From the NCBI RefSeq assembly GCF_030849025.1, contig NZ_CP118224.1, positions 3,117,001-3,181,000 on the forward strand: DNA of 64,000 nt, read 5' to 3'. Positions 18,722 to 28,548 of this stretch are shown in pieces. A program made the position numbers and the translations under genes. Origin of the DNA: Oceanimonas pelagia. Lineage in GTDB: Bacteria > Pseudomonadota > Gammaproteobacteria > Enterobacterales > Aeromonadaceae. Positions within the stretch are counted from its first letter, which is position 1. Each line of letters starts with the position of its first letter. The notes under the pieces were generated by a model. That model was given only the letters and a program-made list of their open reading frames with translations, made no database searches and was not told the DNA's origin.

Positions 18722-20098
18722 ATGAAAACACGTATCGAACGGGACTCCATGGGCGAGATCGCGGTGCCGGAGCAGGCACTCTATGGCGCCCAGACCCAGC
18801 GCGCCATCAACAACTTCCCCATTTCGGGCCAACCCCTGCCGCCGGCCTTTATTCATGCAGTGGCGGCCATCAAGGCCGGCTGTGCCCATGCCAATGCCGA
18901 GCTGGGCCGGCTGGGACAGGACAAGGCCGATGCCATTGTGCAGGCCGCCCGCAGCGTGATGGCCGGCGAGCACGACGATGCCTTTCCGGTAGACGTGTTT
19001 CAGACCGGCTCGGGCACCAGCACCAACATGAACGTCAACGAGGTGCTGGCGCGGCTGGCCAGCCGGCATCTGGGCCAGCCGGTACACCCCAACGACGACG
19101 TCAACATGGGACAGAGCTCCAACGACGTGATCCCGTCGGCCATACATGTCAGCGCCGCCCTCGCCTGCAGCCGCGAGCTGTTGCCGGCCCTGTATCAGCT
19201 GGAGCAGACCCTGCTCGGCAAGGGCGAGCAATTGCGGCACAAGGTAAAAACCGGCCGCACGCATTTGATGGACGCCATGCCTCTGCGCCTTGATCAGGAG
19301 CTGGGCGGCTGGGCCACTCAGGTGCAGTATGGCCGCGACCGGTTGCAGGGCATGCAGAGCCGGCTGCAACAGCTGGCCCTGGGTGGCACCGCCATCGGCA
19401 CCGGCATCAACGCCGATCCGCGTCAGGCCGGACTGGCCTGTGACTACCTCAACCGCCACACCGGGCTCGATTTCTGCCCGGCGGACGACTACTTCTACGC
19501 CCTGAGCTGTCAGGACACGGCGGTGGAGCTGTCGGGCCAGCTCAGGACCCTGGCGGTGGCACTGATGAAAATTGCCAACGATCTGCGCTGGATGAACTCG
19601 GGGCCGCTCACCGGCCTGGCGGAAATTCAGCTGCCGGCGTTGCAGCCAGGCTCCTCCATCATGCCCGGCAAGGTTAATCCGGTGGTGCCCGAGGCGGTGG
19701 CCATGGTGGCGGCCCAGGTGATCGGCCTGGATGCGGCCAACACGGTGGCGGGGCAATCGGGCAATTTTCAGCTCAACGTCATGCTGCCGCTGGTGGCCAG
19801 CAACCTGCTCACCATGATCACACTGCTGGCCAACAGCGCTCCCTTGCTGGCCAAAGCCATCGACGGCTTCACCCTCAACGAGGCGCACCTCAATGAAAAT
19901 CTGGCCCGCAACCCCATACTGGTGACGGCGCTGAACCCGGTGATCGGCTATGCAAAAGCGGCGGACATCGCCAAAAAGGCCTATGCCGAATGCCGCCCCA
20001 TTCTGGAGGTGGCCCTGGAAGAAACCGAGCTGTCGGAAGAAGAACTGCGCGAACTGCTGGACCCGGCCGCTCTGACCCGGGGCAGCCAGCAGAGCTAG
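18722..20098 (+). CDS. fumC: Class II fumarate hydratase FumC
   Basis: A 458-residue oxygen-stable fumarase that interconverts fumarate and malate in the TCA cycle. The superfamily signature GSSIMPGKVNP lies at about residues 310-320, with the mobile catalytic serine. TGSGTSTNMNVNEV (about 97-110) and GRTHLMDAMPLRL (about 177-189) form the other active-site regions. It starts 29 bp after panM with a GGGGGAACG ribosome site, so it may be cotranscribed with it. The 3' end overlaps the convergent photolyase gene by 4 bp. Confidence 0.96.
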   Translation: MKTRIERDSMGEIAVPEQALYGAQTQRAINNFPISGQPLPPAFIHAVAAIKAGCAHANAELGRLGQDKADAIVQAARSVMAGEHDDAFPVDVFQTGSGTSTNMNVNEVLARLASRHLGQPVHPNDDVNMGQSSNDVIPSAIHVSAALACSRELLPALYQLEQTLLGKGEQLRHKVKTGRTHLMDAMPLRLDQELGGWATQVQYGRDRLQGMQSRLQQLALGGTAIGTGINADPRQAGLACDYLNRHTGLDFCPADDYFYALSCQDTAVELSGQLRTLAVALMKIANDLRWMNSGPLTGLAEIQLPALQPGSSIMPGKVNPVVPEAVAMVAAQVIGLDAANTVAGQSGNFQLNVMLPLVASNLLTMITLLANSAPLLAKAIDGFTLNEAHLNENLARNPILVTALNPVIGYAKAADIAKKAYAECRPILEVALEETELSEEELRELLDPAALTRGSQQS

Positions 20099-21438
20099 GC
20101 CAGCGGCACCAGCGGCGCCGGGTAATCCAGCAATTGCTCACCGCGCTGGTGGCTTTCTACCTGCTCCAGGGTGACCGGGCCCAGCTCGGGCAGCCACTGG
20201 TGCAGGTGGATAAGCCCGGGATCATACTGGCGCCATTGCCGGTGCGGGTTGAACCGGCGCCCCTGGCACGGATCGTGGCCGGTGCCGGCGATATAGGCCC
20301 AGTTGCCCCAGTTGCTGGCCACGTCAAAGTCCACCAGATACCGCTCAAAAAAACGCGCGCCCAGCCGCCAGTCCAGCCCCAACTCGTGAATGAGGCAGCT
20401 GGCCAGGTTCTGCCGCAGACGGTTGGAGCAAAACCCGGTGGCCATCAGCTCCTTCAGGCCGGCGTCGATCATCGGCCAGCCGGTACGGGCATTACACCAG
20501 GCCTGCCAGTATGCGGCATTAAACTCGCCAGTCACCGCTCGGCCGGTAAGACCGCCAGCGGCAAACAACTGTCTGTCGTGTACCCGCAGCGACCAGTGAA
20601 AATACTCCCGCCACAGCAACTCAAAGCGCAGCCAGTAGCTGTGCTCGTCACTGCCCCAGTGCTGCTCGTACGCCAGAATTTGGTGCCACACGGTGCGGGG
20701 TGAGAGGCAGCCCCAGGCCAGGGCGGCGCTGAGATGGCTGGAGAAATAGCGGCCAGTCAGCTCGTTGCGGCTGGCCTTGTAATGGCTCAGGGCCCGTCGT
20801 TCAAACAGGTAATGCGTAAGCCAGCCTTGTGCCGCCGTTTCGCCTCCGTGCCAGGCGGGATGGACCGGCTCACCGGGCCACTTCGGCCAGCCAATGCCGG
20901 AGGTTAACGGACAGGTCGCCGCGCGCAGCCGGCCGAGATCCACGGCCGGTTGTGGTGCCGGCACCGGCCAGGCCGGTTTTTTCTCCACCTGTTGACGAAA
21001 GCCGGTAAAGCTGGCGGGAAACCTCTCACATAACGGCGCCACCTGCTGGGGCGCAAACAATGGCTGGGCCTCAAAGGTATGCAGGAGCACACCGGCGTCA
21101 TGCAGCCGGGTCAGCCAGCCGGCCTCTTCCGGCGCCTGAGCGGCGTGGGTCACCAGCTCAAAGGGCTGGCGTTCGTGCCAGGCCAGCAGCAGCTCAGCCG
21201 GGTCACCTTGCAGCAGGGTAAGCGCAAACGGCGCCAGCCGCGCGCTCAAGTCGGTCAGCGCCTGCTGCAAATAGGCCGACCTGGCCGCGCCCAGCCGGTG
21301 CAGCCCGTACTCATCGGTTGTCCGCCAGTGCGCCGGCAGTATAAACACCGCCGCCGTCTGGCCCCGGTAATCCGCCAGGTGCTGCCAGCCGGCATTATCC
21401 TCCAGGCGCAGATCGTTGCGCAGCCACAGCAGCCGCAT
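20095..21438 (-). CDS. Cryptochrome/photolyase family protein, probably DASH type
   Basis: A 447-residue FAD-containing photolyase-family protein. The N-terminal alpha/beta domain (MRLLWLRNDLRLEDN) holds the antenna cofactor. The C-terminal helical domain has the FAD-binding segment NWGNWAYIAGTGHDP near residue 385, followed by GRRFNPHRQWRQYDP, characteristic of cry-DASH proteins. These repair cyclobutane dimers in single-stranded DNA or act as light sensors. It is the last gene on this strand after glpX but separated from it by a terminator, so it probably has its own promoter. Confidence 0.88.
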   Translation of the reverse strand: MRLLWLRNDLRLEDNAGWQHLADYRGQTAAVFILPAHWRTTDEYGLHRLGAARSAYLQQALTDLSARLAPFALTLLQGDPAELLLAWHERQPFELVTHAAQAPEEAGWLTRLHDAGVLLHTFEAQPLFAPQQVAPLCERFPASFTGFRQQVEKKPAWPVPAPQPAVDLGRLRAATCPLTSGIGWPKWPGEPVHPAWHGGETAAQGWLTHYLFERRALSHYKASRNELTGRYFSSHLSAALAWGCLSPRTVWHQILAYEQHWGSDEHSYWLRFELLWREYFHWSLRVHDRQLFAAGGLTGRAVTGEFNAAYWQAWCNARTGWPMIDAGLKELMATGFCSNRLRQNLASCLIHELGLDWRLGARFFERYLVDFDVASNWGNWAYIAGTGHDPCQGRRFNPHRQWRQYDPGLIHLHQWLPELGPVTLEQVESHQRGEQLLDYPAPLVPLA

Positions 21439-21451
21439 GGCTTGCTCCTCA

Positions 21452-21483
21452 CAAAAAAGAACCCGGTACGCAGACCGGGTTCG
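21452..21483 (-). terminator. Intrinsic terminator of the can-glpX operon
   Basis: GAACCCGGT and ACCGGGTTC form a stem with a short loop; on the minus strand it is followed by six T residues. It lies between glpX and the photolyase gene. Confidence 0.85.
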
Positions 21484-21509
21484 AGCAGAGAGTCATTCAA
21501 AACAAGGCG

Positions 21510-22517
21510 TTACAGAATGATTTCCTGCAGCCTGGGATCCTTGCGCGACAGAATATGGGTGGAGCGAATGCGGCGCACGGTGCGCGACTTGCCGCGGATC
21601 ACCAGGGTCTCGGTATGAGCATAGTTGCCGTCGCTGCTGATGCCTTCCAGCAGGTCCCCCTTGGTAATGCCGGTGGCGGAGAAGATGACGTTGTCGGTGC
21701 GGGCCATGTCTTCCAGTTTGAGCACGGCACCCACCTCGATGCCCATCTGCTTGCAGCGCTCGATCTCGGCCTGGCCGGCGGCCAGGTTTTCCTCGCTCGG
21801 TCCCTTCACCTCGTAACGGGGCAACAGGCGCGCCTGCATGTCGCCGTCCAGGGAGCGCACCACGGCGGCGGAGATGACCCCTTCGGGAGCGCCGCCCACA
21901 CCGTAGAGCATGTCCACTTCGCTCTCGGGAATACAGGCCAGAATGGAGGCGGCCACGTCACCGTCGGGAATGGCGAACACCCGCACGCCCAGGGCCTGCA
22001 TGGTCTTGATGGCCTTGTCGTGGCGCGGCTTGGCCAGGGTGATCACGGTAAAACGCGACAGCGGCTTGTTCAGCGCCCGGGCCACCGCCTTGATGTTCTG
22101 CTCGATGGACTTGTTGAGGTCGATGGCACCCTTGGCACCGGCACCGACAATGAGCTTTTCCATGTACATGTCGGGGGCGCGCAGAAAGGCGCCCTTTTCA
22201 CCCACCGCCATCACCGCCAGGGCGTTGGACTGGCCCATGGCGGTCATGCGGGTGCCTTCGATGGGGTCCACGGCAATGTCCACTTCATCGCCGCCCTGGC
22301 CGACCTTTTCGCCGATGTAGAGCATGGGCGCCTCGTCAATCTCGCCCTCGCCGATCACCACTTCGCCGCTGATCTCGATTTCGTTCAGCACATGGCGCAT
22401 GGCTGCCACGGCGGCGCCGTCGGCAATGTTTTTGTCGCCCCGGCCCAGCCACTTGTAGCCGGCCAGTGCGGCGGCTTCGGTCACACGGGAGAATTCGATG
22501 GCCAGTTCACGTCTCAT
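21510..22517 (-). CDS. glpX: Class II fructose-1,6-bisphosphatase GlpX
   Basis: A 335-residue manganese-dependent phosphatase of gluconeogenesis. The metal-binding segments GEGEIDEAPMLYIGE and DPIEGTRM (about residues 57-95) and the GGAPEG loop near 187 are all present. It lies 22 bp after the carbonic anhydrase gene, so the two form an operon that ends at the terminator at 21452-21483. In E. coli glpX belongs to the glpFKX operon; here that linkage is absent and the enzyme is instead paired with bicarbonate supply. Confidence 0.95.
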   Translation of the reverse strand: MRRELAIEFSRVTEAAALAGYKWLGRGDKNIADGAAVAAMRHVLNEIEISGEVVIGEGEIDEAPMLYIGEKVGQGGDEVDIAVDPIEGTRMTAMGQSNALAVMAVGEKGAFLRAPDMYMEKLIVGAGAKGAIDLNKSIEQNIKAVARALNKPLSRFTVITLAKPRHDKAIKTMQALGVRVFAIPDGDVAASILACIPESEVDMLYGVGGAPEGVISAAVVRSLDGDMQARLLPRYEVKGPSEENLAAGQAEIERCKQMGIEVGAVLKLEDMARTDNVIFSATGITKGDLLEGISSDGNYAHTETLVIRGKSRTVRRIRSTHILSRKDPRLQEIIL

Positions 22518-22539
22518 GAAAGGTTTCCTACTGATTTTG

Positions 22540-23193
22540 TTATTTTTCGCCCAGAATGCGCTGGCGGAAAATGCGGTAAACGTCGGGAATTTGATCCATG
22601 CCGGTCACGCATACATCCAGATCGTGCAGGCGGCCGTCCTTGATGCCGTATACCCAGCCATGCACCGACAGGGGTTGCCCCTGCTTCCAGGCATTCTGCA
22701 CTATGGTGGTGTGGCACAGATTGGCCACCTGTTCGACCACGTTCAGCTCGCACATGTAATCTTCCCGCGTCTGCTGATCCTCGATCGCGTTCAGCGCTTC
22801 CTCGTGCTTGTGGCAGATGTCCTTGATGTTGCGCAGCCAGTTGTCGATGAGCCCCAGCTCCTTGTTCTGCATGGCCGCCAACACACCGCCACAGCCATAG
22901 TGGCCACAGATAATGATGTGCTTCACCTTGAGCACTTCAACGGCATATTGTACCACCGACAGGCAGTTGAAGTCCGTATGCACCACCAGGTTGGCCACAT
23001 TGCGGTGCACGAACACATCGCCGGGCAGCAGGCCGGTCAGCTGGTTGGCGGGCACCCGGCTGTCGGAACAGCCGATCCACAGGTATTCCGGCGCCTGCTG
23101 CAGCGACAGCTTTTCAAAGAACGCCGGATCTTCCGCCTTGATGCGTTCGGACCATTCCCGGTTGTTATCAAACAAATGCTTCAATATTTTCAT
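22540..23193 (-). CDS. can: Beta-class carbonic anhydrase Can
   Basis: A 217-residue zinc enzyme that interconverts CO2 and bicarbonate for biosynthetic carboxylations. Zinc ligands and active-site residues are Cys42, Asp44 and Arg46 in GCSDSRV, and His98 and Cys101 in CGHYGCGG. The ATG at 23193 follows an AGGTAG ribosome site and matches the E. coli Can start MKDIDTL-like position. It is the first gene of the can-glpX pair, and its promoter lies just after the rpoH terminator. Confidence 0.95.
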   Translation of the reverse strand: MKILKHLFDNNREWSERIKAEDPAFFEKLSLQQAPEYLWIGCSDSRVPANQLTGLLPGDVFVHRNVANLVVHTDFNCLSVVQYAVEVLKVKHIIICGHYGCGGVLAAMQNKELGLIDNWLRNIKDICHKHEEALNAIEDQQTREDYMCELNVVEQVANLCHTTIVQNAWKQGQPLSVHGWVYGIKDGRLHDLDVCVTGMDQIPDVYRIFRQRILGEK

Positions 23194-23238
23194 GGTACTA
23201 CCTGCCATGTTGTGATTCGGTATTTTTAAAATAGGCGG

Positions 23239-23264
23239 AAAAAAGGCCCCGCGAGGGGCCTTTT
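23239..23264 (-). terminator. Intrinsic terminator of rpoH
   Basis: AAGGCCCC GCGA GGGGCCTT stem-loop with a six-residue T-run on the minus strand, 35 bp beyond the rpoH stop. Confidence 0.9.
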
Positions 23265-23298
23265 AAACACCGAAGAATGCCGCGAACATTCGCCGCGG

Positions 23299-24171
23299 TT
23301 ATGCCTCCATGGCGGCCTTGAGCTTTTTCAGTGCGGTTTTCTCCAGCTGGCGAATACGCTCGGCGGACACGCCGTATTCGTCGGCCAGGCTCTGCAGCGT
23401 GGTCTTGTCGTCTTCCTCCAGCCAGCGCGCCTGAATAATGCGCTGGCTGCGCTCATCGAGGGCGTTCAGGGCGGCGCGCAGGCGACGGTTGGCGGTTTGC
23501 TCCCAGTTGGCTTCTTCCACCTGGGTGGCCACGTCGGAGCTTTTGTCTTCCAGGTAGTGCACCGGGGCAAAGCTGCCTTCGCGCTCGTCGTCGTCGGAGG
23601 CCAGGTCAAAGGCCTGATCCTGGGCACTCATGCGCGATTCCATCTCCAGCACTTCCGAGGGCGACACGCCCAGATCCTCGGCCACCCGGTTCACTTCCTG
23701 CTGGTTAAACCAGCCCAGGCGTTTCTTGGACTTGCGCAGGTTGAAGAACAGCTTGCGCTGGGCCTTGGTGGTGGCCACCTTGACCACGCGCCAGTTGCGC
23801 AGCACGTATTCGTGAATTTCGGCCTTGATCCAGTGCACCGCAAAAGACACCAGCCGCACACCCACGCCCGGGTCGAAACGCTTGACCGCCTTCATCAGGC
23901 CGATGTTGCCTTCCTGGATCAGATCCGCCTGGGGCAGGCCGTAGCCGGCATAACTCTTGGCAATGTGCACCACAAAACGCAGGTGCGACATCACCAGCTG
24001 ACGCGCCGCGGCCAGATCGCCCTCATTCTGCAGGCGTTCGGCCAGGGACTTTTCTTCCTCCGCACTGAGCACGGGAATGGTGTTCACCGCCTGGATATAG
24101 GCCTCCAGGCTGCCCTGAGGCACCAGGGCAAAATGGCGCTGAAAATCTGTCGTCATCAAACTCGTGTTCAT
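23299..24171 (-). CDS. rpoH: RNA polymerase sigma-32 factor RpoH
   Basis: A 290-residue heat-shock sigma factor. Region 2 includes [19 protein letters not shown]. The RpoH box [12 protein letters not shown] near residues 132-143 is diagnostic and needed for core binding and control by chaperones and FtsH. Region 4 ends in an HTH ([19 protein letters not shown]). The ATG at 24171 with a CGGAG ribosome site matches the family start; a longer upstream frame is noise. It lies next to the ftsY-ftsE-ftsX operon on the same strand, as in E. coli, with 160 bp available for its own promoters. Confidence 0.97.
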   Translation of the reverse strand: MNTSLMTTDFQRHFALVPQGSLEAYIQAVNTIPVLSAEEEKSLAERLQNEGDLAAARQLVMSHLRFVVHIAKSYAGYGLPQADLIQEGNIGLMKAVKRFDPGVGVRLVSFAVHWIKAEIHEYVLRNWRVVKVATTKAQRKLFFNLRKSKKRLGWFNQQEVNRVAEDLGVSPSEVLEMESRMSAQDQAFDLASDDDEREGSFAPVHYLEDKSSDVATQVEEANWEQTANRRLRAALNALDERSQRIIQARWLEEDDKTTLQSLADEYGVSAERIRQLEKTALKKLKAAMEA

Positions 24172-24331
24172 TACATGACTCCGTGTAAACGGCTTCGGTT
24201 GCCTGCTCTGCAATGACTGGGTCGATTCGGCCGGCGCATGCCAGCGAGCAAAATTTATGGATCCACCACCAAAAGTCAAGACAGGCACCGGGCTTTGCTG
24301 CACCCATAAGACCACAGTCCGGCGCCATGGT

Positions 24332-25282
24332 TCAAGCCGGCTCTATGGCCCTTATGTGACGGCGCACGGAAAAACCGGATGCCAGCAGGCTTAAAAAGGT
24401 CCCCGTCAGCACCAGCAGCAGGCTTTCGTTCAGCCCCAGCCCCAGCAATTCAAAGTCGCTCTGATACAGGGCCGCTAGGGCACTGACCTTGTGGCTGAGC
24501 CAAAACACCATGATCAGCGTGAGCCACCAGGCCAGCAGGCCGCCGATAATGCCGTACCACAGCCCCACGTAGAGAAAGGGCCGGTGAATAAAGCCGTCGG
24601 TGGCGCCCACCAGCTTCATGACCTCGATTTCGTAACGGCAGCTGAGAATATTCAGCCGCAGGGTATTGCTTACCACCAGCAGCACCCCGGCCAGCAACAG
24701 CACCGCCATGCCCACCACCGCCTGGCGCAGCAGTTCCACTATGCCCGACAGCCGGGCCAGCCAGGCCATGTCGAGACGGGCCGTGGCCACCAGCGGCTCG
24801 GCGTTCATATCGGCCAGCAGCAGCTCGGCCATGTCGGGCTGACGGCCGCTTTCCGACAGGTTCAGGATCAGCACCGCCGGCAGCGGGTTTTGCTCAAGCA
24901 GGTCCAGCGCCTCGGCAAAACCGGCGGCACCGCTGAAGTCCGCCAGCCCCTGCTCCGGGCTGATGTAGGTCACCTTGTCAATTTCACTCATGCCTTCCAG
25001 CCGGGTCTGCAACGCCTTTATCTGATCTTCACCGCTGTTTTGCTTGAGATAGAGGCTGATCTGCGCCTGGCTCTGCCAGAAGCTGCTCACCGACTCGGCG
25101 TTTTTCAGCAACACGTAGAAACTGGCCGGCAGTGCCAGACTCACACCCAGCACGGCAATGGTCATCAGTGAGCTGAGCGGCGTACGCCACAGCTCACCCA
25201 GGCTGGCAAACAACTGGCGCAGGTGATCCACCCAGTACATGGCCAGACGCTGGTGCCAGGCCAGCTTGTGGGTTCCGCTCAT
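24332..25282 (-). CDS. ftsX: Cell division ABC permease-like protein FtsX
   Basis: A 316-residue inner-membrane protein with four transmembrane helices (about residues 38-62, 190-215, 243-268, 285-305) and a large periplasmic loop between the first two, where EnvC docks. With FtsE it transmits the division signal to EnvC (encoded at 16153-17379) and the amidases. Its ATG overlaps the ftsE stop by 4 bp. The N-terminus is extended relative to the membrane start, which is normal in gammaproteobacteria. Confidence 0.95.
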   Translation of the reverse strand: MSGTHKLAWHQRLAMYWVDHLRQLFASLGELWRTPLSSLMTIAVLGVSLALPASFYVLLKNAESVSSFWQSQAQISLYLKQNSGEDQIKALQTRLEGMSEIDKVTYISPEQGLADFSGAAGFAEALDLLEQNPLPAVLILNLSESGRQPDMAELLLADMNAEPLVATARLDMAWLARLSGIVELLRQAVVGMAVLLLAGVLLVVSNTLRLNILSCRYEIEVMKLVGATDGFIHRPFLYVGLWYGIIGGLLAWWLTLIMVFWLSHKVSALAALYQSDFELLGLGLNESLLLVLTGTFLSLLASGFSVRRHIRAIEPA

Positions 25283-25944
25283 GCTTGCTCTTCCTCCTGC
25301 ATGCGCCCGGCGTTCAGACGCAGGGTGCGGTAGCGCTGGGCATTGATGAGGCCGGTGTCGTGGGTGGCGATCAGCACGCTGACCCCCACCCGGTTGAAGG
25401 CTTCGAACAGCCGCAGAATGTCCATCGACAGTTCGGGATCCAGGTTGCCGGTGGGCTCATCCGCCAGCAACAGCAACGGCTTGTTGACAATGGCCCGGGC
25501 GATGCCCACCCGCTGCTGCTCGCCGCCGGAGAGCATGGGCGGAAAGTAACGATCCTTGCCGTGCAGGCCCACCTTGTCGAGGGCCGCCGACACCCGTCGC
25601 TGGATGTCGTGATGACTGTAGCCTTCAATCACCAGCGGCAGCGCCACGTTGTCGAACACGGTACGGCCGTTGATCAGGTGGTGATCCTGAAAAATCATGC
25701 CGATACGCCGGCGCACAAAGGGAATGTCCCTGCGGGCAATGCGGCTGACATTGCGGCCGTTGAAATAGACCTGGCCGTCGCTGGGCCGCTCCATCACGCT
25801 GATCAGCTTGAGCAGGGTGCTTTTACCGGCCCCGGAGTGGCCGGTAAGGTATGCCATTTCACCCTTCTCCAAATGAAAGCTGACTTTTTGCAGCGCCTGA
25901 AAGCCGCCGCTGTATACCTTGCTAACCTGCTCAAAGCGGATCAT
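25279..25944 (-). CDS. ftsE: Cell division ATP-binding protein FtsE
   Basis: A 221-residue ABC ATPase. Walker A is GHSGAGKST (about 36-44), the signature [14 protein letters not shown] (about 139-152), and Walker [13 protein letters not shown]. It couples ATP hydrolysis to FtsX-dependent activation of septal amidases at the FtsZ ring. It begins directly after the ftsY stop and overlaps ftsX by 4 bp, so ftsY-ftsE-ftsX are translated as one operon. Confidence 0.97.
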   Translation of the reverse strand: MIRFEQVSKVYSGGFQALQKVSFHLEKGEMAYLTGHSGAGKSTLLKLISVMERPSDGQVYFNGRNVSRIARRDIPFVRRRIGMIFQDHHLINGRTVFDNVALPLVIEGYSHHDIQRRVSAALDKVGLHGKDRYFPPMLSGGEQQRVGIARAIVNKPLLLLADEPTGNLDPELSMDILRLFEAFNRVGVSVLIATHDTGLINAQRYRTLRLNAGRMQEEEQA

Positions 25945-27534
25945 TTAGTCTTCCCGGCTGAAAAGCGCCTCGATAAATTCCGAGGCATTAAAGGGACGCA
26001 GATCGTCGATTTTTTCGCCCACGCCAATATAGCGAATGGGAATGCCAAACTTGTCGGCCACCGCGAAGATCACTCCGCCCTTGGCGGTGCCGTCCAGCTT
26101 GCTCAGGGTAATGCCGGTAATGGGCACGGCATCGTTGAAGATCCTGGCCTGGCTGAGGGCGTTCTGGCCGGTACCGGCGTCCAGGGTAAGCATGATTTCG
26201 TGGGGCGCCGCCGGGTCGATTTTCTGCATCACCCGCACGATTTTCTTCAGCTCTTCCATCAGGTGCGCCTTGTTCTGCAGGCGACCGGCGGTGTCGGCGA
26301 TCAGCACATCCACCTTACGGGCTTTCGCGGCTTCCACCGCGTCATAAATCACCGAGGCGGCATCGGCACCGGTGTGCTGGGCGATCACCGGAATGTTGTT
26401 GCGCTCGCCCCACACCTGCAGTTGCTCCACCGCCGCGGCGCGGAAGGTATCGCCGGCGGCCAGCATCACCGACTTGCCCTCGGCCTGGAACTGGCGGGCC
26501 AGCTTGCCGATGGTGGTGGTCTTGCCCACGCCGTTGACGCCCACCATCAGAATGACGTAAGGCTTGTGCTCGCTGTCGATTACCAGCGGCTGTTCCACCT
26601 TGGCGAGAATGCTGCCCATTTCTTCCTTCAGCAGCTCATACAGGGCCTCGCCGTCCTTGAGCTGCTTGCGGCTGGCCTGGCTGGTGAGGTTGTCGATGAT
26701 CGACATGGTGGTTTCCACCCCCAGATCGGCGGTGAGCAGCTGGGTTTCCAGCTCCTCGAACAGGTCGTCGTCAATCTTCTTGCCGCGGAACAGACCAAAG
26801 AAACCCGAGCCCAGATTTTGCCGGGTTTTCAGCAAACCTGCCTTGAGCCGGGCAAAAAAGCCTTTTTTCGGAGATTTTGCGGTCTCTTCAGCGGCCAGAC
26901 GCGCCTGTTCTTCGGCCTCCCTGGCCAGGCGTTCCTGCTCGGCGACTTCCGCTTCCGCAGCCAGTCGTGCTTCTTCCTCTACCGCCTGCCGGGCTTCTTC
27001 CGCCGCTTGCGCTTCGGCCGCCAGCCGCGCTTCTTCCGCCGCCTTGGCCTCGGCCGCCAGCCGCGCTTCTTCCGCCGCTTGCGCTTCGGCCGCCAGCCGG
27101 GCTTCTTCCGCCGCTTGCGCTTCGGCCGCCAGCCGGGCCTCTTCCACCGCCTTCGCCTCGGCCGCCAGCCGGGCCTCTTCCGCCGCCTTCGCCTCGGCCG
27201 CCAGCCGGGCTTCTTCCGCCGCCTTCGCCTCGGCCGCCAGCCGGGCTTCTTCCACCGCCTTCGCTTCGGCCGCCAGACGAGCCTCTTCCGCCGCTTGCGC
27301 TTCGGCCGCCAGCCGGGCTTCTTCCGCCGCCTTCGCCTCGGCCGCCAGACGAGCCTCTTCCGCCCGCGCCCCGGCTTCCTGTTGTGCTAATTGCGCTTCA
27401 ACTTCCGCACCATGACCGGCTTCCGCTTCCGACTCCACCGCATCCTGGGGGACTTGCTGTTCCTGTACCTCTTCCGGCTGCTCATCTTTCTTTTTGCCAA
27501 AGCCCAGCCAGGAGAAAAAACCTTTTTTCGCCAT
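25945..27534 (-). CDS. ftsY: Signal recognition particle receptor FtsY
   Basis: A 529-residue SRP receptor GTPase that docks ribosome-SRP complexes at the inner membrane. The N-terminal acidic A domain is long and contains ten near-identical 12-residue units of the type EEARLAAEAKAA (about residues 59-178), a predicted charged helix. The NG domain follows, with GVNGVGKTTTIGKLA, DTAGRLQ and LSKLDGTAKGG GTP-binding motifs. The ATG at 27534 gives the family start MAKKGFFSWLG; an in-frame upstream ATG is unlikely. First gene of ftsY-ftsE-ftsX. Confidence 0.96.
   Translation of the reverse strand: MAKKGFFSWLGFGKKKDEQPEEVQEQQVPQDAVESEAEAGHGAEVEAQLAQQEAGARAEEARLAAEAKAAEEARLAAEAQAAEEARLAAEAKAVEEARLAAEAKAAEEARLAAEAKAAEEARLAAEAKAVEEARLAAEAQAAEEARLAAEAQAAEEARLAAEAKAAEEARLAAEAQAAEEARQAVEEEARLAAEAEVAEQERLAREAEEQARLAAEETAKSPKKGFFARLKAGLLKTRQNLGSGFFGLFRGKKIDDDLFEELETQLLTADLGVETTMSIIDNLTSQASRKQLKDGEALYELLKEEMGSILAKVEQPLVIDSEHKPYVILMVGVNGVGKTTTIGKLARQFQAEGKSVMLAAGDTFRAAAVEQLQVWGERNNIPVIAQHTGADAASVIYDAVEAAKARKVDVLIADTAGRLQNKAHLMEELKKIVRVMQKIDPAAPHEIMLTLDAGTGQNALSQARIFNDAVPITGITLSKLDGTAKGGVIFAVADKFGIPIRYIGVGEKIDDLRPFNASEFIEALFSRED
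27001..27360 (-). repeat. Ten tandem 36-bp repeats within ftsY
   Basis: Ten in-frame 36-bp units encode variants of EEARLAAEA[KQ]A[AV]. Units differ only by K/Q and A/V exchanges and silent changes, so the array has probably expanded by slippage or recombination. Repeat number may vary between strains. Confidence 0.9.
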
Positions 27535-27666
27535 TATTGCCACTACTCGCTGTTGTTCGGGACGATTAGGACTGGCCGTCATTCGGCCGCTTCTTTAGAA
27601 TATCCGTCCCTTAATGGGTGCAAAACCGCCTTATACTAGCACTTTATTGAAAGACGGCGAAACGAG

Positions 27667-28266
27667 ATGGCAAAAGCAAAACCGGCAAAAAAACCCACTG
27701 CGGCCACGGGGCAGATACGGCTGATCGGCGGCCAGTGGCGTGGCCGAAAATTGCCGGTATTACACAGTGAAGGGCTCAGACCCACCACCGACAGAATCAA
27801 GGAAACCCTGTTCAACTGGCTGATGTTCGAGATTCGCGGCAGCCGTTGTCTGGATCTGTTTGCCGGCAGCGGCAGCCTGGGCTTTGAAGCCCTGTCCCGC
27901 CATGCCGCCGAGGTGGTAATGGTGGAAAAAGACACCACTGTGGCCGCCCAGCTCAAGCGCAACCTGGCTTCCCTGCCGGCGGCGCCGGGTACCGTCATTC
28001 AGGCCGACGCCGTGCAATATTTACAGCAAGCGGCCACGCCCTTTGATGTGGTATTTCTCGATCCCCCCTTTCACAAGGAACTGTTACCCCAGGTTTGTGA
28101 GCGGCTGGAACAAAACGGCTGGCTTGCCGAGAACGCCCTTATTTATATCGAGCGGGAACAGGGTCTGGCATTGCCCACCCTGCCCGACCACTGGTCTCTG
28201 CACAAAGACAAGCAGGCCGGCCAGGTCAGTTATCAACTCTATCAAAGGGAGCAAGTGAAAACATGA
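27667..28266 (+). CDS. rsmD: 16S rRNA (guanine-966-N2)-methyltransferase RsmD
   Basis: A 199-residue SAM-dependent methyltransferase that modifies G966 of 16S rRNA on the assembled 30S subunit. The N-terminal basic segment AKAKPAKKPTAATGQIRLIGG is a likely RNA contact. DLFAGSGSLGFEALSR is the SAM-binding motif, and VVFLDPPFH is the catalytic (D/N)PPF motif. The gene is divergent from ftsY, as in E. coli, and its stop overlaps the start of the DUF1145 gene. Confidence 0.95.
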   Translation: MAKAKPAKKPTAATGQIRLIGGQWRGRKLPVLHSEGLRPTTDRIKETLFNWLMFEIRGSRCLDLFAGSGSLGFEALSRHAAEVVMVEKDTTVAAQLKRNLASLPAAPGTVIQADAVQYLQQAATPFDVVFLDPPFHKELLPQVCERLEQNGWLAENALIYIEREQGLALPTLPDHWSLHKDKQAGQVSYQLYQREQVKT

Positions 28267-28547
28267 AGGTACTCAACCTGCTGATGCGGCTGGTGATGCT
28301 GGTATTCTGGGCCGGCATCATTTACGCCCTGATCGGCCCCGGCTTTGAGGAAGCCGGATCCATGCCGATGATCCTGGGCGCCGTGGTGCTGGTGATGCAC
28401 GGCCTGCAAATGCTGATGCTGAAACAGGTGGCGAGCCTGCTGAACCCCAGTGTCGGGGACTATCTGGAAGTGCTGGTGTTCGGCTCCTTTGCCATGCACC
28501 GTCACCGCAACCGCCTGAAAGCGCTGAGCGAGCAGCAAAAGCGCTGA
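28263..28547 (+). CDS. yhhL: DUF1145 membrane protein (YhhL-like)
   Basis: A 94-residue inner-membrane protein with two or three hydrophobic helices, starting MKVLNLLMRLVMLVFWAG. It follows rsmD with a 4-bp ATGA overlap, as yhhL does in E. coli. Function is unknown. The basic C-terminus (HRHRNRLKALSEQQKR) should face the cytoplasm. Confidence 0.85.
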   Translation: MKVLNLLMRLVMLVFWAGIIYALIGPGFEEAGSMPMILGAVVLVMHGLQMLMLKQVASLLNPSVGDYLEVLVFGSFAMHRHRNRLKALSEQQKR

Positions 28548-28548
28548 A

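Noticed and set aside
27001-27360. The ftsY repeats as a CRISPR or mobile repeat
   Set aside because: Units are directly joined, in frame, without spacers, and encode a typical acidic A domain.
25285-27390. A 701-codon plus-strand frame with FRRLRFGRQP repeats
   Set aside because: Antisense to ftsE and ftsY; the repeats merely mirror the 36-bp ftsY repeats.
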